Assembly: GCA_029961685.1 (NCBI GenBank)
Contig: JARWKL010000008.1
Span: 2,420,501 to 2,484,500, forward strand
Direction of reading: 5' to 3'
From: Aristolochia californica
Lineage: Eukaryota > Streptophyta > Magnoliopsida > Piperales > Aristolochiaceae
DNA: 64,000 nt
A program made the position numbers and the translations under genes. The notes beneath the pieces are model-generated. The model was not told the DNA's origin. It searched no databases and saw only the letters and a program-made list of their open reading frames with translations. Below, piece by piece: positions 44,701 to 56,809 of the stretch. Each line of letters starts with the position of its first letter. Position 1 is the first letter of the stretch.

Positions 44701-46231
44701 TCGGGACTTGGGACTGTTGTCAGAAGAGGTCAGGGTTGGACGCCGACGTTGTTACCGGAGAGGAGAGAGCCGTGGTAGCTCGCCTTTGCTGGACAGAGGG
44801 GTCGAGGAGCGACGTTGCTGCTGAACAGTGTCTGTGTGCACAGAAAGGAGGTTCCCTTTTCTCTCAAGTTTCATTTCTGTTAATACTTTGTTTGTGAACT
44901 CGATTTGTGTATTTTATTATGAGAAAGTGTATTTGCCAGATGTTATGGTGTGTATTTAGAATGTGGATTTAATAGATTAGCAAATTTGTGGTTGTGTTTG
45001 TGAAAATTAATTCAACATGAGTTCTGTAAGGACTTCGAAGAAAATTACTGCCAACAGATGCAGTTAACATATAGCGGGATCTTTTGGGACGGAAGCATCA
45101 CCTATGGTGGCTACTCCAAAATGCTGGTTGCGGACAGGAGGTGTGCACATTGCCTTGATCACTTTGATTGTGAACTCTCTCCATCACGAATCTATTTTTA
45201 TAAAAAATGCAAATGGAGAGAAGGGTGGAGCCAGCCACTCTCCCCCCTCCTTTGACCGCCGGAGAAGGCCTCTGCCCTCCCCTACGATATGCAGAAGCCG
45301 AAAGTCAGAAGATTGAGAGAAGGAGACTCTCCTGATTATAAATTCCGGCTGGACTGGATCACGTCTCCTGGTCAATAAATTAACTGGATTGGATTTTATA
45401 ATATTGGCTCAAAGGCGACAAATTATTATAATGCAGATTCGTAGTGCACGTACCTGAGAACCTACCGATGGACGCCGCAGCGCCGATACTGTGTGCCGGA
45501 ATAACAGTGTACAGCCCGATGAAGCAAGACAACATGCTGCAGGCCAGAAAGAAGTTGAGCGTGGTTGGTCTGGGAGGATTGGGCCACGCTGCAATCAAAT
45601 TCGGAAAAGCGTTTGGACTTCACGTGACCGTGATAAGCACTTCTCCTACAAAGGAGGAGTCCTGGAGACGCTTGGGAGCCGACAACTTCCTCCTCAGCAC
45701 CGACTCCACGCAAATGAAGGTTCTCTTTCTTGGAACTCTTTCAAGTCCTCCATTTGCAAACTTCCTCTAAAAATGAAGTTTCTCTAATGGCGTTATTCTG
45801 GTCAGAGACAGAAAGAAGCCCGAGCATTGGACTACATCATCGATACAGTCTCCGCCCCACATTCTCTGGGGTTCGTCCTCGAGCTGCTAAAGGTGAAGGG
45901 CATCTTGGTGCTCGTGGGTGCTCTAGACAAGCCAGTTCAAGTTCCGGTGTTTCCTCTCCTTTACGGTTTGATCGGCCCCTTCATCCGTCCATTATCGTTC
46001 ACCGTAAAAACTTTTGAGTTTCAGAGAAAGAAGAGAGAGAAAGAGAGATTTTAAAAGATTTCTGCATTGCAGGGAAACGAGTGGTGGCTGGGAGCGTGAT
46101 AGGGGGGGATGAGGGAGACGCAGGAAATGCTGGATCTCTACGGAAAACACAACATCACTTGAATGAAGCGACTGGCAAAGAACGACGTCAGATACCGTTT
46201 CGTCATTGACATTGCCCAGGAATCCTCCTGA

Positions 46232-48436
46232 GATGAACCCATCTCATCCATTCCTTGTTTAAGTTCATCGTCCCTGTAATTGTGTTTTTGCTTCTTCAGT
46301 ATAATCAGCGTTAGTGACGCTACCAGACCCATATTCGACGCTCTCTTATAATCAGCACTAGTAACTTTGACTGGTCTGTTTTTTCGTTTTTATCCAACAA
46401 TGGAGGCTTTCTCTCGACAGTCTTTAGTGAACTCAACCAGGGAGAAAGGATTGCGCACTTATTGAGTTATCTCCACACTACCAGACCCATATTCAACGCT
46501 CTCTTATTCGATAATTCTCCATTGGCAACTCTTGACTCAGAAGCTTGACCTTGCCGATAAATTTGGTAAATGACAGAAAAGGAAGAGAGAAGATGAATCG
46601 TCATTTGATCAAAGGTTTCTGCAACTCATGTGGGCCAAAGGAGTGGCCTCCAAGGGAAGGCTTCCATTTATTCTCGAGCAAAGAAGGTGGCGCCCCTCTT
46701 TATGACTGCAAACCATGAACCAAATAGAATTTGATTCACATTTCAAGATGAATGAAATATACTTGAAACCACTTTTTTTTTTGTTCTTTAAATGACATGA
46801 GCAGAATTTTAACTTCAATTACTTTTCTTTTTAACAAAGACATTCCCGAGTTCAAGTCGTAGGATGAAAAAAATAAGAAGTTAGGGCTTACGTGGCGCGA
46901 GATGACAGGGCAAAAAGAAGGTTAATAGATAATGATTCGGCATCGTACCTGGCAGATGATGTGTCGGAATAGTGACGTGGCAATCGATGTGCTCATCTAC
47001 TCACACTGTACTGATGATATGGCGATACGTAATCAGTCAAAGCTTACGTGTCACATTTGACCTATACACATGTATAATGGACTGGTCAAAGTTGGGTATT
47101 TTTCAAAATAAATTCATAGCGTCGTCATTTCTCAAAATATGTTTTTGAAATTGGGTATTTTGGAAAAAAAACCCTACTTAGTTCAATGAACGATTGGATG
47201 CTCAACAGTCAAATTATGTGTGATTGATCAAGAACTCCATTTATTAAATCAATTATCTACTTGACATGAATTTACAAATAGACTAAGGTCAAATAATTGA
47301 ACCATCTGATTAGAGTCTAATGAGTAAATTAATTGACTACTAAATAATGTGTAAGACTATTAGAACTCCATTTGTTAACTTAATGTCCTACTTAGATATG
47401 GATTAACATATAAACTGCCATCAATTGATTATTTAATTGTCTGATAGGATGCCAATAGGTTATCCAAATGAACATTAGACTCCTAGTAGTCAAAAGATTA
47501 AAATAGGTAAAGAAGACCCTTTACGATTACTCAATCGATTAATGAACATGAATTGATAGATTGATTATCATAAATAAGCTAATACTTACATAAAGGGTCT
47601 TCTTTATGACACTCGACTATGTGTCACCTCCTTTGCTTAAGTGACATTATCATCTAACGGTTCCAAATTTGACCAAATTAAACTCTAAATTTTGAGCATT
47701 CATTGACCATAGACATAGTCCCTACAATTTTCTAAAACATGTGGCTTAGAAGACTTGAATAATTATAATCAATGCTCTAATGCTCAAGATGAGGATGACA
47801 AATCATTCATGCCAAACCTGCATATTACAAGCAAAAACGTTATGGTCAAGTTTCATGTTGCAATTACAATGGCAAGCTATGCTGGATGGTGTTGGAACCA
47901 TAACAGACCAGACCCAGTACTAGTGAGCCTCCGGTTCAGGTTTTATAAGTTTGGCTTGGCGGACGGAGAAAAGGAGACATAAAAGTGGGCTGTTGGAGAG
48001 CAGGAGACGAAAGAAAAATATATTTTTTTCTGGTATGGTTTGACTAGAGATAATGTCAATCCTTGGGAGAGAACGATAACAGAAACGAGTCCTGTCATGA
48101 TTTTCGGGGAAATTCGGCCGGAAAATTGACAGAAAGTGGAAATCGCGTGAAGGTGGGAGAAGCGGTGAAAACGAGTTAAAGCGAGCTGATGTCTGTTTCC
48201 TTTTCTTTTAAATTTGCTCTGTTGTTTCCTTGTTTCAGACGCGCTTCAGTTTGTGAGCTTTCTGAGTCGGTCGAGGCAAGCTCTGTCTTCTTGCTTCACA
48301 GTTTTTCGTTTCCTATTCTGTCTCATATTCTGGCTTCTGTGGCGAAAGAAAGTTTTCCCGTGGCTTGACGAGTTTTCTCCTGTCTTTGCTTAATCTGTTC
48401 AGTTTGCAGAGGTGGAATTAAAGTTGGTAGGTATTG
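46232..48436. other. Intergenic DNA
   Basis: Holds a direct repeat of about 30 bases (46321-46350 and 46479-46507, one or two mismatches) and the second copy of the dispersed repeat (47007-47115). Otherwise AT-rich with no gene. The last 300 bases are likely leader and promoter of the UPF0496 gene. Confidence 0.45.
47007..47115. repeat. Dispersed repeat, copy 2
   Basis: Partner of 35093-35200 in the same orientation. Sequence class unknown. Confidence 0.55.
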
Positions 48437-49869
48437 ATGAAGATGAGAGCTTCTGCCGTGAAGGCCCGCTTTCGCCTGCAAACGTCAACAGGTGAGCGAT
48501 TGCTTGGAGAACCCTTCTGCTTCTTTTCCGAATTCACGTATCGGTTTAAGATCGAAACCTCTACAAATCGTTTTTTTTTCTCAGCTAATGATTCTAGTTG
48601 TTTCTTCGTCAAAAAGATTTCGTCCCAAAATTTTCACGTTTAGCTGATTAGATGTTTAAGTGTTTTCACTTCACTGATCCTTCTGGGGCGGATTTTACTT
48701 CCATTAGAGAGAGTTTTAATAGTTTTTTCTTCTGTGTTTGATAGGGATTTCCTTTCTTTTTGTCCTCTCCAGGTACGTTTCCGAAGGAGCAGAGAGCTGA
48801 CGTATCCAACAAGTTAAATGTAAATCAGGAATACATGCAGGCCTTGAGAACAAAATCTTACACAGATATATGGACCAAAGTTCACGGGGAAACAGGAAGA
48901 TCAGATGAAGAACAACAACAAATCCCCGCAGTATTCCCCCTTCATCCACCGCCAAATCTCTCGTCTAACCTCCTCGAACCAAGGCAAGAAATCTTAATGG
49001 CGGTCGGTCACGATTCCCACCTCCACACCCTCCTTCTCGATTACTTCGAGCGAAGCGTGGAGGCCTTCGACATCTGCCGCACGCTTCTCGGTAGAATCAA
49101 CCAGACTCGCTCGAACTATCGCATAATCCAGAAAATCCTCAAAGGGGTCAAAAGGGTGTCTGGAGATTACACCGAGGAGCAATGCCGGTTTATCTCCACA
49201 GAGCTGGCCTCCTTCGCCAAGCTCGAAAACCCTCTCTCTGGTTCAAGCCTAGTGCAATTTGGCCAAGTTCACGACCTCTACAACAAGTTGCATGGACAGC
49301 TTACCTCGACTCGGAGAAAGATCACCCGAAGGGTGAAAATAGTCAGATTCGTGAAGACAGCCTCGGGAATAACCCTGTTGATCGTGTTCGGAGCTCTCAA
49401 CATAACTCTGATGGCGGTTGCAGCGCATACGATCGTGGGTCTCGCATCGATCCCCATTTTCATCTGCCAGTCTACAGCTTTCCTAAAACGAGGTCTCTCG
49501 TCTGAGAATAAGCTCAGGGAGAGATCGCTGGTGAGAGTGGGAGCTCAACTGGAGGCAGCAGCGAAGGGGGCTTACATACTGGACCGGGATTTGGAAACGA
49601 TGAGCAGGCTGGTAAGGAGATTACACGACGAGGTCGAGCACAGCAAGGCGATGATCAAAATATGTCTGAGGAGCCCGAAAGGTCATCTTCTGAGAGAAGT
49701 GGTGAAGGAGTTCGAGAGCAGTGAATGCATCTTCGTCGACCAGCTCAAGGAACTGGAAGAGCATGTCTACTTGTGTTTTCTTACCATTAACAGAGCCAGA
49801 AAGCTTGTTGTGCAAGAGTTGTCATTCAAGCAAAGAAACACATTAAATGGAACACCAGATCCCTCCTAA
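48437..49869 (+). CDS. UPF0496 (DUF677) membrane protein
   Basis: Plant-specific family of unclear biochemical function. Exons 48437-48491 and 48773-49869 give 383 aa; the short first exon codes for a basic Ser-rich N-terminus typical of the family and the junction is in phase (TSTG then TFPKEQ). The body has the NVNQEYMQALRTKSYTDIW box, a long helical region, and two hydrophobic segments at about residues 210-255 (SGITLLIVFGALNITLM and AAHTIVGLASIPIFI), followed by a coiled-coil-like C-terminus. If the intron were retained, the frame would begin at an inner ATG at 48760. The gene looks intact. Function cannot be inferred from sequence. Confidence 0.88.
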
Positions 49870-51189
49870 ATAAATCAAATTCGTTCATTTGATTCATATT
49901 CGTTTTGTAGAATCGAAGTCCAGGATTTGTTCAGTTCAGTTCGTTCTTTCTGCTAAGTATTTGGTGATAATGATAAGGATAAGTATCCAAATATAAGTAC
50001 CAAATAAACTCAAATTCAAACTAAGAGTTGTAATAGTCACTGTTGTAATTCTATAAATACATGTCTCTTCCTCGATACTTCGACTAATTGAAGGCATAGA
50101 AACACCTTTGAGTTTTTGAAATTAGTTGTCGATATTTCGGGTAGGAACGAGTTTAACCCACAAAAATCACTTGGTTTGGTGCAAAGAGTGGGTGAGACGA
50201 TGCTTCAAAGAAAACCCAAATGGCCGAAATGGAATAAAAAGCAACACAATTTAAAGGGACAGAAAACTGAATTGGGTGCCCTATACAACTCAATCTATGA
50301 TGTGAGCTTGTTTTGTCTTAGTTAATATGAACAAGATGATAAACATGGTGAGATATACTTGGACCTTTCTTTCTGGATCGTCTATTACTGACTAGGCTCC
50401 AAAACTGCACTTTTGGTAACTGCAATATCTAAATCAAGCAATGGGTCATAAAGCCTGTGAATCTTGCCTAATCTTAGTATTAATCCTCCAGAAAAAAAAA
50501 ATTCTGGGTCCTGTTTTAAGACGGAATTAATGCAGTTTAATTCAACTATGTTGGGACGGAACTCGGAAAACAGAACCATCTCTGCAATGAAGAAACTGGA
50601 TTTGATATCGTTTACGTCTCTGTGGAAGTTAGTTCCACTCTATGTAAGCTTTCACCATCGTCTCTTGCTTCCTTATTTCTGGTCATTCCGTCCAGATATT
50701 AACTTCGTGGCCGCCGCCTGGGACGGGAGGTTCTGTTTCTGGTAATTTTCAGTGAAAGTGATAACTAGCTCTCCAGCAGTTTTATCCTCAAATCACGACT
50801 TCTAGTACGTTAGGTTTGGAACGTCACACGTTACTTTGAACTTGATTCAGAAGTGGTGGTGGGAGTTTCGGAATTTTAAGATCCCTGTAAACTGGGTATT
50901 ATCCGGCCGAACGGGGATCCATGACTGGGTTGATGAGCTCCTTTAAAGGGAAAACAATGAAAAGCTCTCCAAAATTTTGGTTCAGTTAATTGAGAATACT
51001 TCAACATTCCCTGAAGATCCTACCCACAATTGACCTCCTTTCGAGTAGTACCAAATCACCAAAATTTCCACTGAACCTAATGCTTCTCTTGATCATATGG
51101 GTTCATATCAGCTGGACAGAAGATCTCTAATCCGTATAATGTTTTGGGAATCAGATATATAGGTGCTTGAAGAATTCAGAATCATCAAA
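49870..51189. other. Intergenic region between two convergent genes
   Basis: Contains the 3' ends of the UPF0496 and stress-protein genes. No further gene recognised on either strand. Confidence 0.5.
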
Positions 51190-53820
51190 TTACAGAGGCA
51201 AAAGCAAGACAGGGCATGGAATGAATTCTGCCAACAAATTCCCATCGACATGCTTCGAATGGATGGATTCCATACTTAACACAACCAAATCCAAGTTTAA
51301 GTCATCAGCAACCTCACCTATGATAGCAGTTGGTTTCTTGCCTTCACCGAGTCGCTCCATCAACCTGAATTCTTGAAAACCGCCTAGCCAGAGGAAGCCA
51401 TTTTGGTGAATACCAGTGAAAAGAAGAAATATTCAAACTAAGATTGCAGAAACAACCTTCTGACAGATGCCATCGAATGCTTGACAGTTTTGCATCATGC
51501 TCTGGAATGGAATCTTTTTCCTTTTCATCAATCACTGCAAAGGAAGATCAAGTTCTATATCCCTTGAAATCCTTCAATCAAACTTTGACAACAGCTCATG
51601 CTTAAAAACTCGGGTTAGACTAGCAGAAGGATTAACAAGCATTACCAACAACAGTAATTTCTGCTCCATACTTCTTCGCCAAAGCAGTGGTGGTTGCCAC
51701 AGCCTACCAATAAATAATAATAATAATAACATCAATTGGGAACTAACCAGCGAGCATGCATCAATAATATAAAATTATGGGTGTTACTTCCTGGTAGCTC
51801 CACCAGTTTATACAATATCTGCCTTCAGAATTAACTGCCTGACCTAAGTCTGCCCATTGCCAGCTTAAAACTAAGGCAAAAAATTAGAACAGGGAATCCA
51901 ATTCCGCTACTGCAATTATCTTTCAAAAAAACTCCAATATTATAAACCAGCATATGATAGAGCAGGATGGAATATGAGGACTCAAACAACCCCAACATAG
52001 TTGGGACAGTTTCGCTGTACTTTTTTTTTTTTTTTTAGAATGAGGATAGCCTTACTCCTTGAACGAGAAGATTAAGTTACAATTGAAGAAGAGGGATTTC
52101 CCCAAATTTACAAGGTAAAGGAGAACCCAACAATGATGAGCTAACGAGAAAAGCTAACGAAACAGCCATGCTATTAACTGATCTAGGCACCTGCCTCCAT
52201 TCCACTCCCCACGAGGGGGGGGGGGGACTCTTTACTCGTCCAGCTTATGACATTAGAGAAATCATTCACCTTCAAAGATCATGATACTGATTCTGAAAGA
52301 GCAGATTAACTCCCATTGCTATCAATAGGTCTTTCCTTCCTATTCAAATATCAATCCCAAAATCCAGTTATATGACTCCCATACACCGTGACAAGATAAA
52401 ACTAGCTTAAATTTCACAAGGGCTATCACTTTGCATGTTTTGATTATAATGCGCATCAGGGGAAAAGATCACTTTGCTGATATCCAATACACTTAGGATA
52501 AAAAGAACCTATATGGTTCAAATATTATGCATTCAGACACTGAGACACAGCAGGAGTAGCACACTCTATTGGAAAGATTTCAACAGCATATCAGAATTAA
52601 TTAGCTACAATCTCCCATCTACATTCATTTCGTCATTCAAAAAAGCCTTAGCATATCCACACCAAAATGAAAAAGCAAAGTTTAAAGAAGAAAGATATGC
52701 ATATGTAAATGTCATCACAGTTTCTTCTGACTAATGAACAAAGAATGTCAGTCCTTTATCAGGGACTTGATGGAATTTGAACCAAAATAAAAATGAGTTT
52801 ACTCACAAGTTACATGTACAGACAGAAACTAGAATCCTACAATTGCTCATTCCTCAAAAATATTGCAAATTAAAATCTGAAAAAACTTCAGATCCCATCA
52901 TCAAGATAAGAAACTACATGAGGTATTTGAAGCACAACTAACACTGCTTTTTTTTTAACATACTACAAATTGAGATTACAGTATTATAAAATTTTGCCGT
53001 ATGAGTTCAGTGACTGTGCAATGTCATTAAATCATTAAAGTTTACATAGCTTTTTACGTGTCCCACGTGATAGTCCAAACCGCAAACCGGAAATGATTAT
53101 AAACAAGCTTCCCTTCTCTCCAAGCCAAGCAGTGGACAAAATTGATATGTATGAATCACTATGTCAATTCATAGAAATGTTTTAATGGCTTAAATGTAAC
53201 TTGGGTTAACAAAACTACACCTGTCTTGTTCCTTCTGAAAGGTAGGGCTTTTCATCGGTAATTGGAAGAAGAACATGTTTGAGCTCCTGAAAAGCATCAG
53301 CAGCTAGACCACCGACGGTTTTTCCCGAATCTGCTCCAGCTGAAAACAGTCGAAATCGGTCCATCAATCTTTCAGGTATATATGCAAGCAAAATTCCATC
53401 ATCTGTCACTTTAAGAAGTACTAAGAAAAAAGCCCGCCCCTTACGGATACCCAAATTCGTTTTTCCGAGTATCCTCGCATCGAATTTTTCGTATCAAACC
53501 AAATTGACAAAAACGGAGAGACGCTTTGGTGCTACCCACTATAAGTGACTTGCACAAAACTAAATCAGCAAAAGGAAATGAAAGACAACTCAATGCAACT
53601 CAAGAATCCAGTAGATAAAAAAATGGGAGTGACGATTCGATTGCAGGAGAGCACCTTTCGGCAGGTTTCTCGAACCGCGTGGTACCGCCTGAAGCTGGCG
53701 AGATTTAGAGAAAAACCTTTCCGGAGGGAAAACCGGGAAAGCAGACGTTCTGAGGGTCGAGATTTCCGACGGGCATGGATTAGCGAGTGGCAGAGGAAAC
53801 AAGTTTTGAGCAAACGCCAT
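51190..53820 (-). CDS. Plastid-targeted universal-stress-protein-like (adenine nucleotide alpha-hydrolase fold)
   Basis: Exons 53820-53655, 53339-53221, 51703-51646, 51534-51457 and 51383-51190 give 204 aa, all junctions in phase. Residues 1-55 are Ser/Arg/Pro-rich with few acids, a likely chloroplast transit peptide. The rest is one USP-type domain: LKHVLLPITDEKPYLSEGTR, AVATTTALAKKYGAEITVV, SIRWHLSEG, KPTAIIGEVADDLNLDLVVL and the end AEFIPCPVLLLPL. The wording recalls the Arabidopsis At4g13450-like group. No classical ATP-binding Gly-rich loop is obvious, so nucleotide binding is not assured. Intron 2 is 1.5 kb and holds a poly(T) tract near 52020 and a run of 12 G at 52215-52226. It is divergent from the methyltransferase gene 0.63 kb away. 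Confidence 0.85.
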
Positions 53821-54447
53821 GGATGAATTGGTGAATAATGCCTCGCGCCTTGGGCAGTTCTACCGTGACTTACACTGAGAGGTGAGAGGAGGTTCGAGAC
53901 CGCGCGCGAGGTGTTTTATGAATCGTGTAGCTGTGGATGAACAGCTCTATACTATGAATGGTGCGTACTTCGCGGCCCTCAAATTTTGAAACAGCTGCTA
54001 GAGCACTATCATATTATAAGGACATTATAATAATATCGTTACACAGTCGAGTTTCAATGAGCAACCAGAAACCCAATCTTGTCTTCTAGCAACTCGAACT
54101 GAACGTGGCAATGGCTTTGTGAGGAGATGATACCAATAAAGACGAATTTGAACCAGGATGGAGAGGTTTGAGATATCTAGTTAGGGTTTTCCGTGGACTG
54201 GATTTAGAGCCATCGATGTACCCAAAGATACCAGATAAAAACGGGTTTGAGCGAAGAGGGATAAAATAATAGGGGGGAGAGCCCCTCCTCCCTTCATGTC
54301 TGGGACACCCTATCCCCTCATCTTCTGCCGATAATGTTCGTATTGAAACAAAGGGAAGAGTCTCCGAAGCCCTAAATTAATCAAGCAGGCAGAAGATACT
54401 GTTTCCCTGCTTCTCTCCACATGTAATTTCAACCCTTCCCGGCGACA
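53821..54447. promoter_or_regulatory. Divergent promoter region
   Basis: 627 bases separate the start codons of the stress-like protein (minus) and the METTL23-like gene (plus). An AT-rich middle is flanked by GC-richer leaders. Shared regulation is possible but unproven; no TATA box was assigned. Confidence 0.5.
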
Positions 54448-55837
54448 ATGGAACCTCCCATACTCCACCCTATGACCACCATCTCCACTCATTCTTTTGG
54501 CGACGCCTCTGATTCCGACGACGCCTTCTCCATCCGTATCATCGAGGTAATTCTGCTTCCACCCTTTTTTTTTTCGGTTTAGGAAAATAAACCAGAGATT
54601 ACTAACATGGACACTACCATGGTTACTCCGTTGACGTGAGACAGAACATAGAAGAAGAGTATGGAATGTTCGTGTGGCCATGCAGTGTCGTTCTCGCCGA
54701 GTACGTTTGGCAGCAAAGGTTGCGCTTCGCCGGCGCTAATGTGCTTGAGGTACCCTCCAGAAGATAGAACAGTTACCAAGCCTCTTAGTTCCAAAGCTAC
54801 CATTTTTCTTTTTGTCATCTCTCTTGCAGCTCGGAGCTGGGACTTCATTGCCAGGTTTAGTTGCTGCGAAAGTGGGTTCCAACGTTATTCTCAGCGACAG
54901 CTCCGCGAGACCAGAGGTGTTGTCAATAGAGACTTGGAACTCTTCTAAGATCAGAATCCATTCTAACCATGATCTTTTGTTCTCTTGGAATCCTCAGGTT
55001 CTGACTAACATTAGGAGGGTGTGTCTCCTTAATAGGCTCGAATGTAAAGTAAAACACCATTTCCCCATCTTGATTTAGATGTTAATGAATTCTTGACTTG
55101 GGATGTAAGTGAAATCAAAAAAATTTCAGATAATGGGACTTACCTGGGGGGAGTGGGATGAGCCTTTCTTCAGTTTGGAGCCTAATATTCTACTGGGAGC
55201 TGATGTTCTATATGATACTAAAGGTAGGATTTTTTTCCCTCCGCCATTTCTCCCCAAGGGTCTGTTTAGAAACCTTAGAAAAGAACAGAAAAGAACAAAA
55301 ACAAGAGAAAGAAAGTGATTTTCAACTGTTTGGTAGTAGAGAATCAGTTATAATATTTTCTATCTTGAAAATTTCTATGGGCATCCAAATAAGAACAAAG
55401 AAACCTATTTTCTTTTCTTTTTCTCTTTCTTTTCTTTTCTTTTCTAGGGTTCCAAACATACCCTAAGTCAGGCTCAATATGTCACCACCAACTAACTGAA
55501 CTGATACTTTTGCATGAGTTTAAAGATTTTGCTGATCTCTTTGCAACAATGGCGTTTCTATTGAAAAAAACACCTGGGTCTGTCTTCATAACAACATACC
55601 ATAATCGCAGGTGAGACTTGTTTTTAACAGTCTCTGATGAAATGCATTAAGAACTTCATTTTACTAATGAACCAGCCATCCATGACTTGCAGTGGGCATC
55701 ATCTCATTGAGTACTTGATGGTGAAGTGGGGCTTGAAATGTGCTAAACTTGTTGATGCCTTCTCATTCATGCCATCTTACAAGGCTTCTGGTCTGCAAGG
55801 CAATATTCAACTGGTGGAGATCATGTCTTATCAATAG
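54448..55837 (+). CDS. METTL23-like class I methyltransferase
   Basis: SAM-dependent methyltransferase of the METTL21/23 (Methyltransf_16) group, whose members methylate proteins. Exons 54448-54546, 54645-54749, 54830-54916, 54998-55048, 55130-55223, 55526-55610 and 55693-55837 give 221 aa with in-phase GT-AG junctions. Visible motifs are YGMFVWPCSVVLAEYVW, motif I VLELGAGTSLPGL (residues 66-78), the acidic SDSS end of strand 2, and ILLGADVLYDTK (motif IV region with the catalytic-site Asp), then a strand ending VFITTYHNRSG. The order matches METTL23. Substrate is unknown. Exons are small and the second to last intron carries a long pyrimidine stretch near 55400-55445. Confidence 0.9.
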
Positions 55838-56809
55838 CCACAACCACAAAGACTCATTTCTTGCTCTGTTTTTATGCATGACTGTGTGACCTAGTAGCAA
55901 CTTGAGCATCAAACGATGTGCTCTGTGTAACAGTTCATGATTCATATTAACTAATTTCCTAAGTCCTGTGACAAAGTTTCTCTGGGTCAAATTTTGCAAA
56001 TTTGTCACAATTTACTACCAGTCAGAATCAGAGGTGAAAATGCAGAACTCCATGTGGTTAAGCAACATAAAATTTACTCCAGTTTGTACCCAGTTTATTC
56101 CACCAAATAATGATGAATCAACAATGTTCTTTACGTTAAATGAATCAAATATGAAAGGAAAAGTCAAAGCCTGACTATAAAAGTCTATCTTACAAAATCC
56201 AACAATGAAAAGACCCCCTTCTTATTCCAGCTCTCGTGGGTTCATATTGCAAAGGTAAGATGGACAAACCCTTTGCGTGTGTCGACCCTATCATCCTATA
56301 ATAAGAAATCTCAACCAGCAAAAAGAAGCTGCATATAAAACTTCCTTCAAATGGACAATCTTGCTTCCTAGGATGATAAAATGCATGTTCCATGGAAATC
56401 CAAGCAATAAGCCAAATGATGCATATAATCCCCCATCTTCGTATCACATTACCCCCAAGTTAACAATAGGAGAACAGTAGAACTGCAGCATGGCCTAGGG
56501 AAGAAGAATATTTGAGCAACTGAACTGATCATTTTCGGCATAAAAACCTGCAAATAGAAACCCATTCTACGATTACCTGACAAAACATTGGCCACTGAAA
56601 CAGTTTTAAAAGGAAGGGTCTTCAAACAAATATACTAAGGTACTTGTGACAAGTGGAAGCAAGATAAGATGCCCGGAGGAAATAGCTTGTATATTTATAC
56701 TAGCAAATTGAAGAGGATTACAGTCCCTACATTGTTAGAATTCTATCTACTGAAAGTGCAAACTGTCAAAGATAAGATTTCATGAAAGAAATGATAGAGA
56801 ACCTCTGAA
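55838..56809. other. Intergenic region between convergent genes
   Basis: Holds the two 3' UTRs; no additional gene seen on either strand. Confidence 0.5.

Larger units (their letters stand above)
38561..45017 (+). mobile_element. Non-autonomous Ty1/copia element carrying host-gene fragments
   Basis: Inserted in exon 3 of the CAD-like pseudogene with a perfect 5-bp target duplication TGAGT (38556-38560 and 45018-45022). LTRs of about 650 bp both run TGTTGAAAAT to TTCAACA. A tRNA-Met primer-binding site (TGGTATCA) starts at 39213 and a polypurine tract (TTGAGGGGGAG) ends at 41381. The 2.2-kb interior holds gag and then, where protease, integrase and RT should be, fragments of a chaperonin-60 alpha and an FKBP gene. 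The 3' LTR is split by a second element (41728-44700). By eye the LTRs are about 93 to 95 percent identical. It must have been mobilised by an autonomous relative. Confidence 0.93.
41382..45017 (+). repeat. 3' LTR of the copia element, split by a gypsy insertion
   Basis: LTR sequence occupies 41382-41727 and 44706-45017, 658 bp when joined, and matches the 5' LTR end to end. It is interrupted within TCGGG by the element at 41728-44700. Confidence 0.92.
38097..46231 (+). pseudogene. Tandem CAD-like copy, split by nested retrotransposons
   Basis: Exon positions match the intact copy: 38097-38191, 38255-38368, 38451-38560 then 45023-45140 (exon 3 interrupted), 45437-45719, 45812-45965 and 46073-46231. 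The insertion cuts the codons of the structural-zinc loop, between the second and third cysteines. Further lesions lie in the last exon: an extra G after GTGATA shifts the frame near 46105, and about 43 bases are missing after AACATCACTTG at 46160, removing the segment coding [14 protein letters not shown] in the intact copy. The exon-5 donor has also changed from GTAAGA to GTTTGA. Coding similarity to the intact copy remains high, so the duplication is moderately recent. Confidence 0.93.

Noticed and set aside
38561..45017. Long intron of the CAD-like gene
   Set aside because: The break is inside a codon-continuous exon, bounded by a target duplication and LTR ends, not splice sites.
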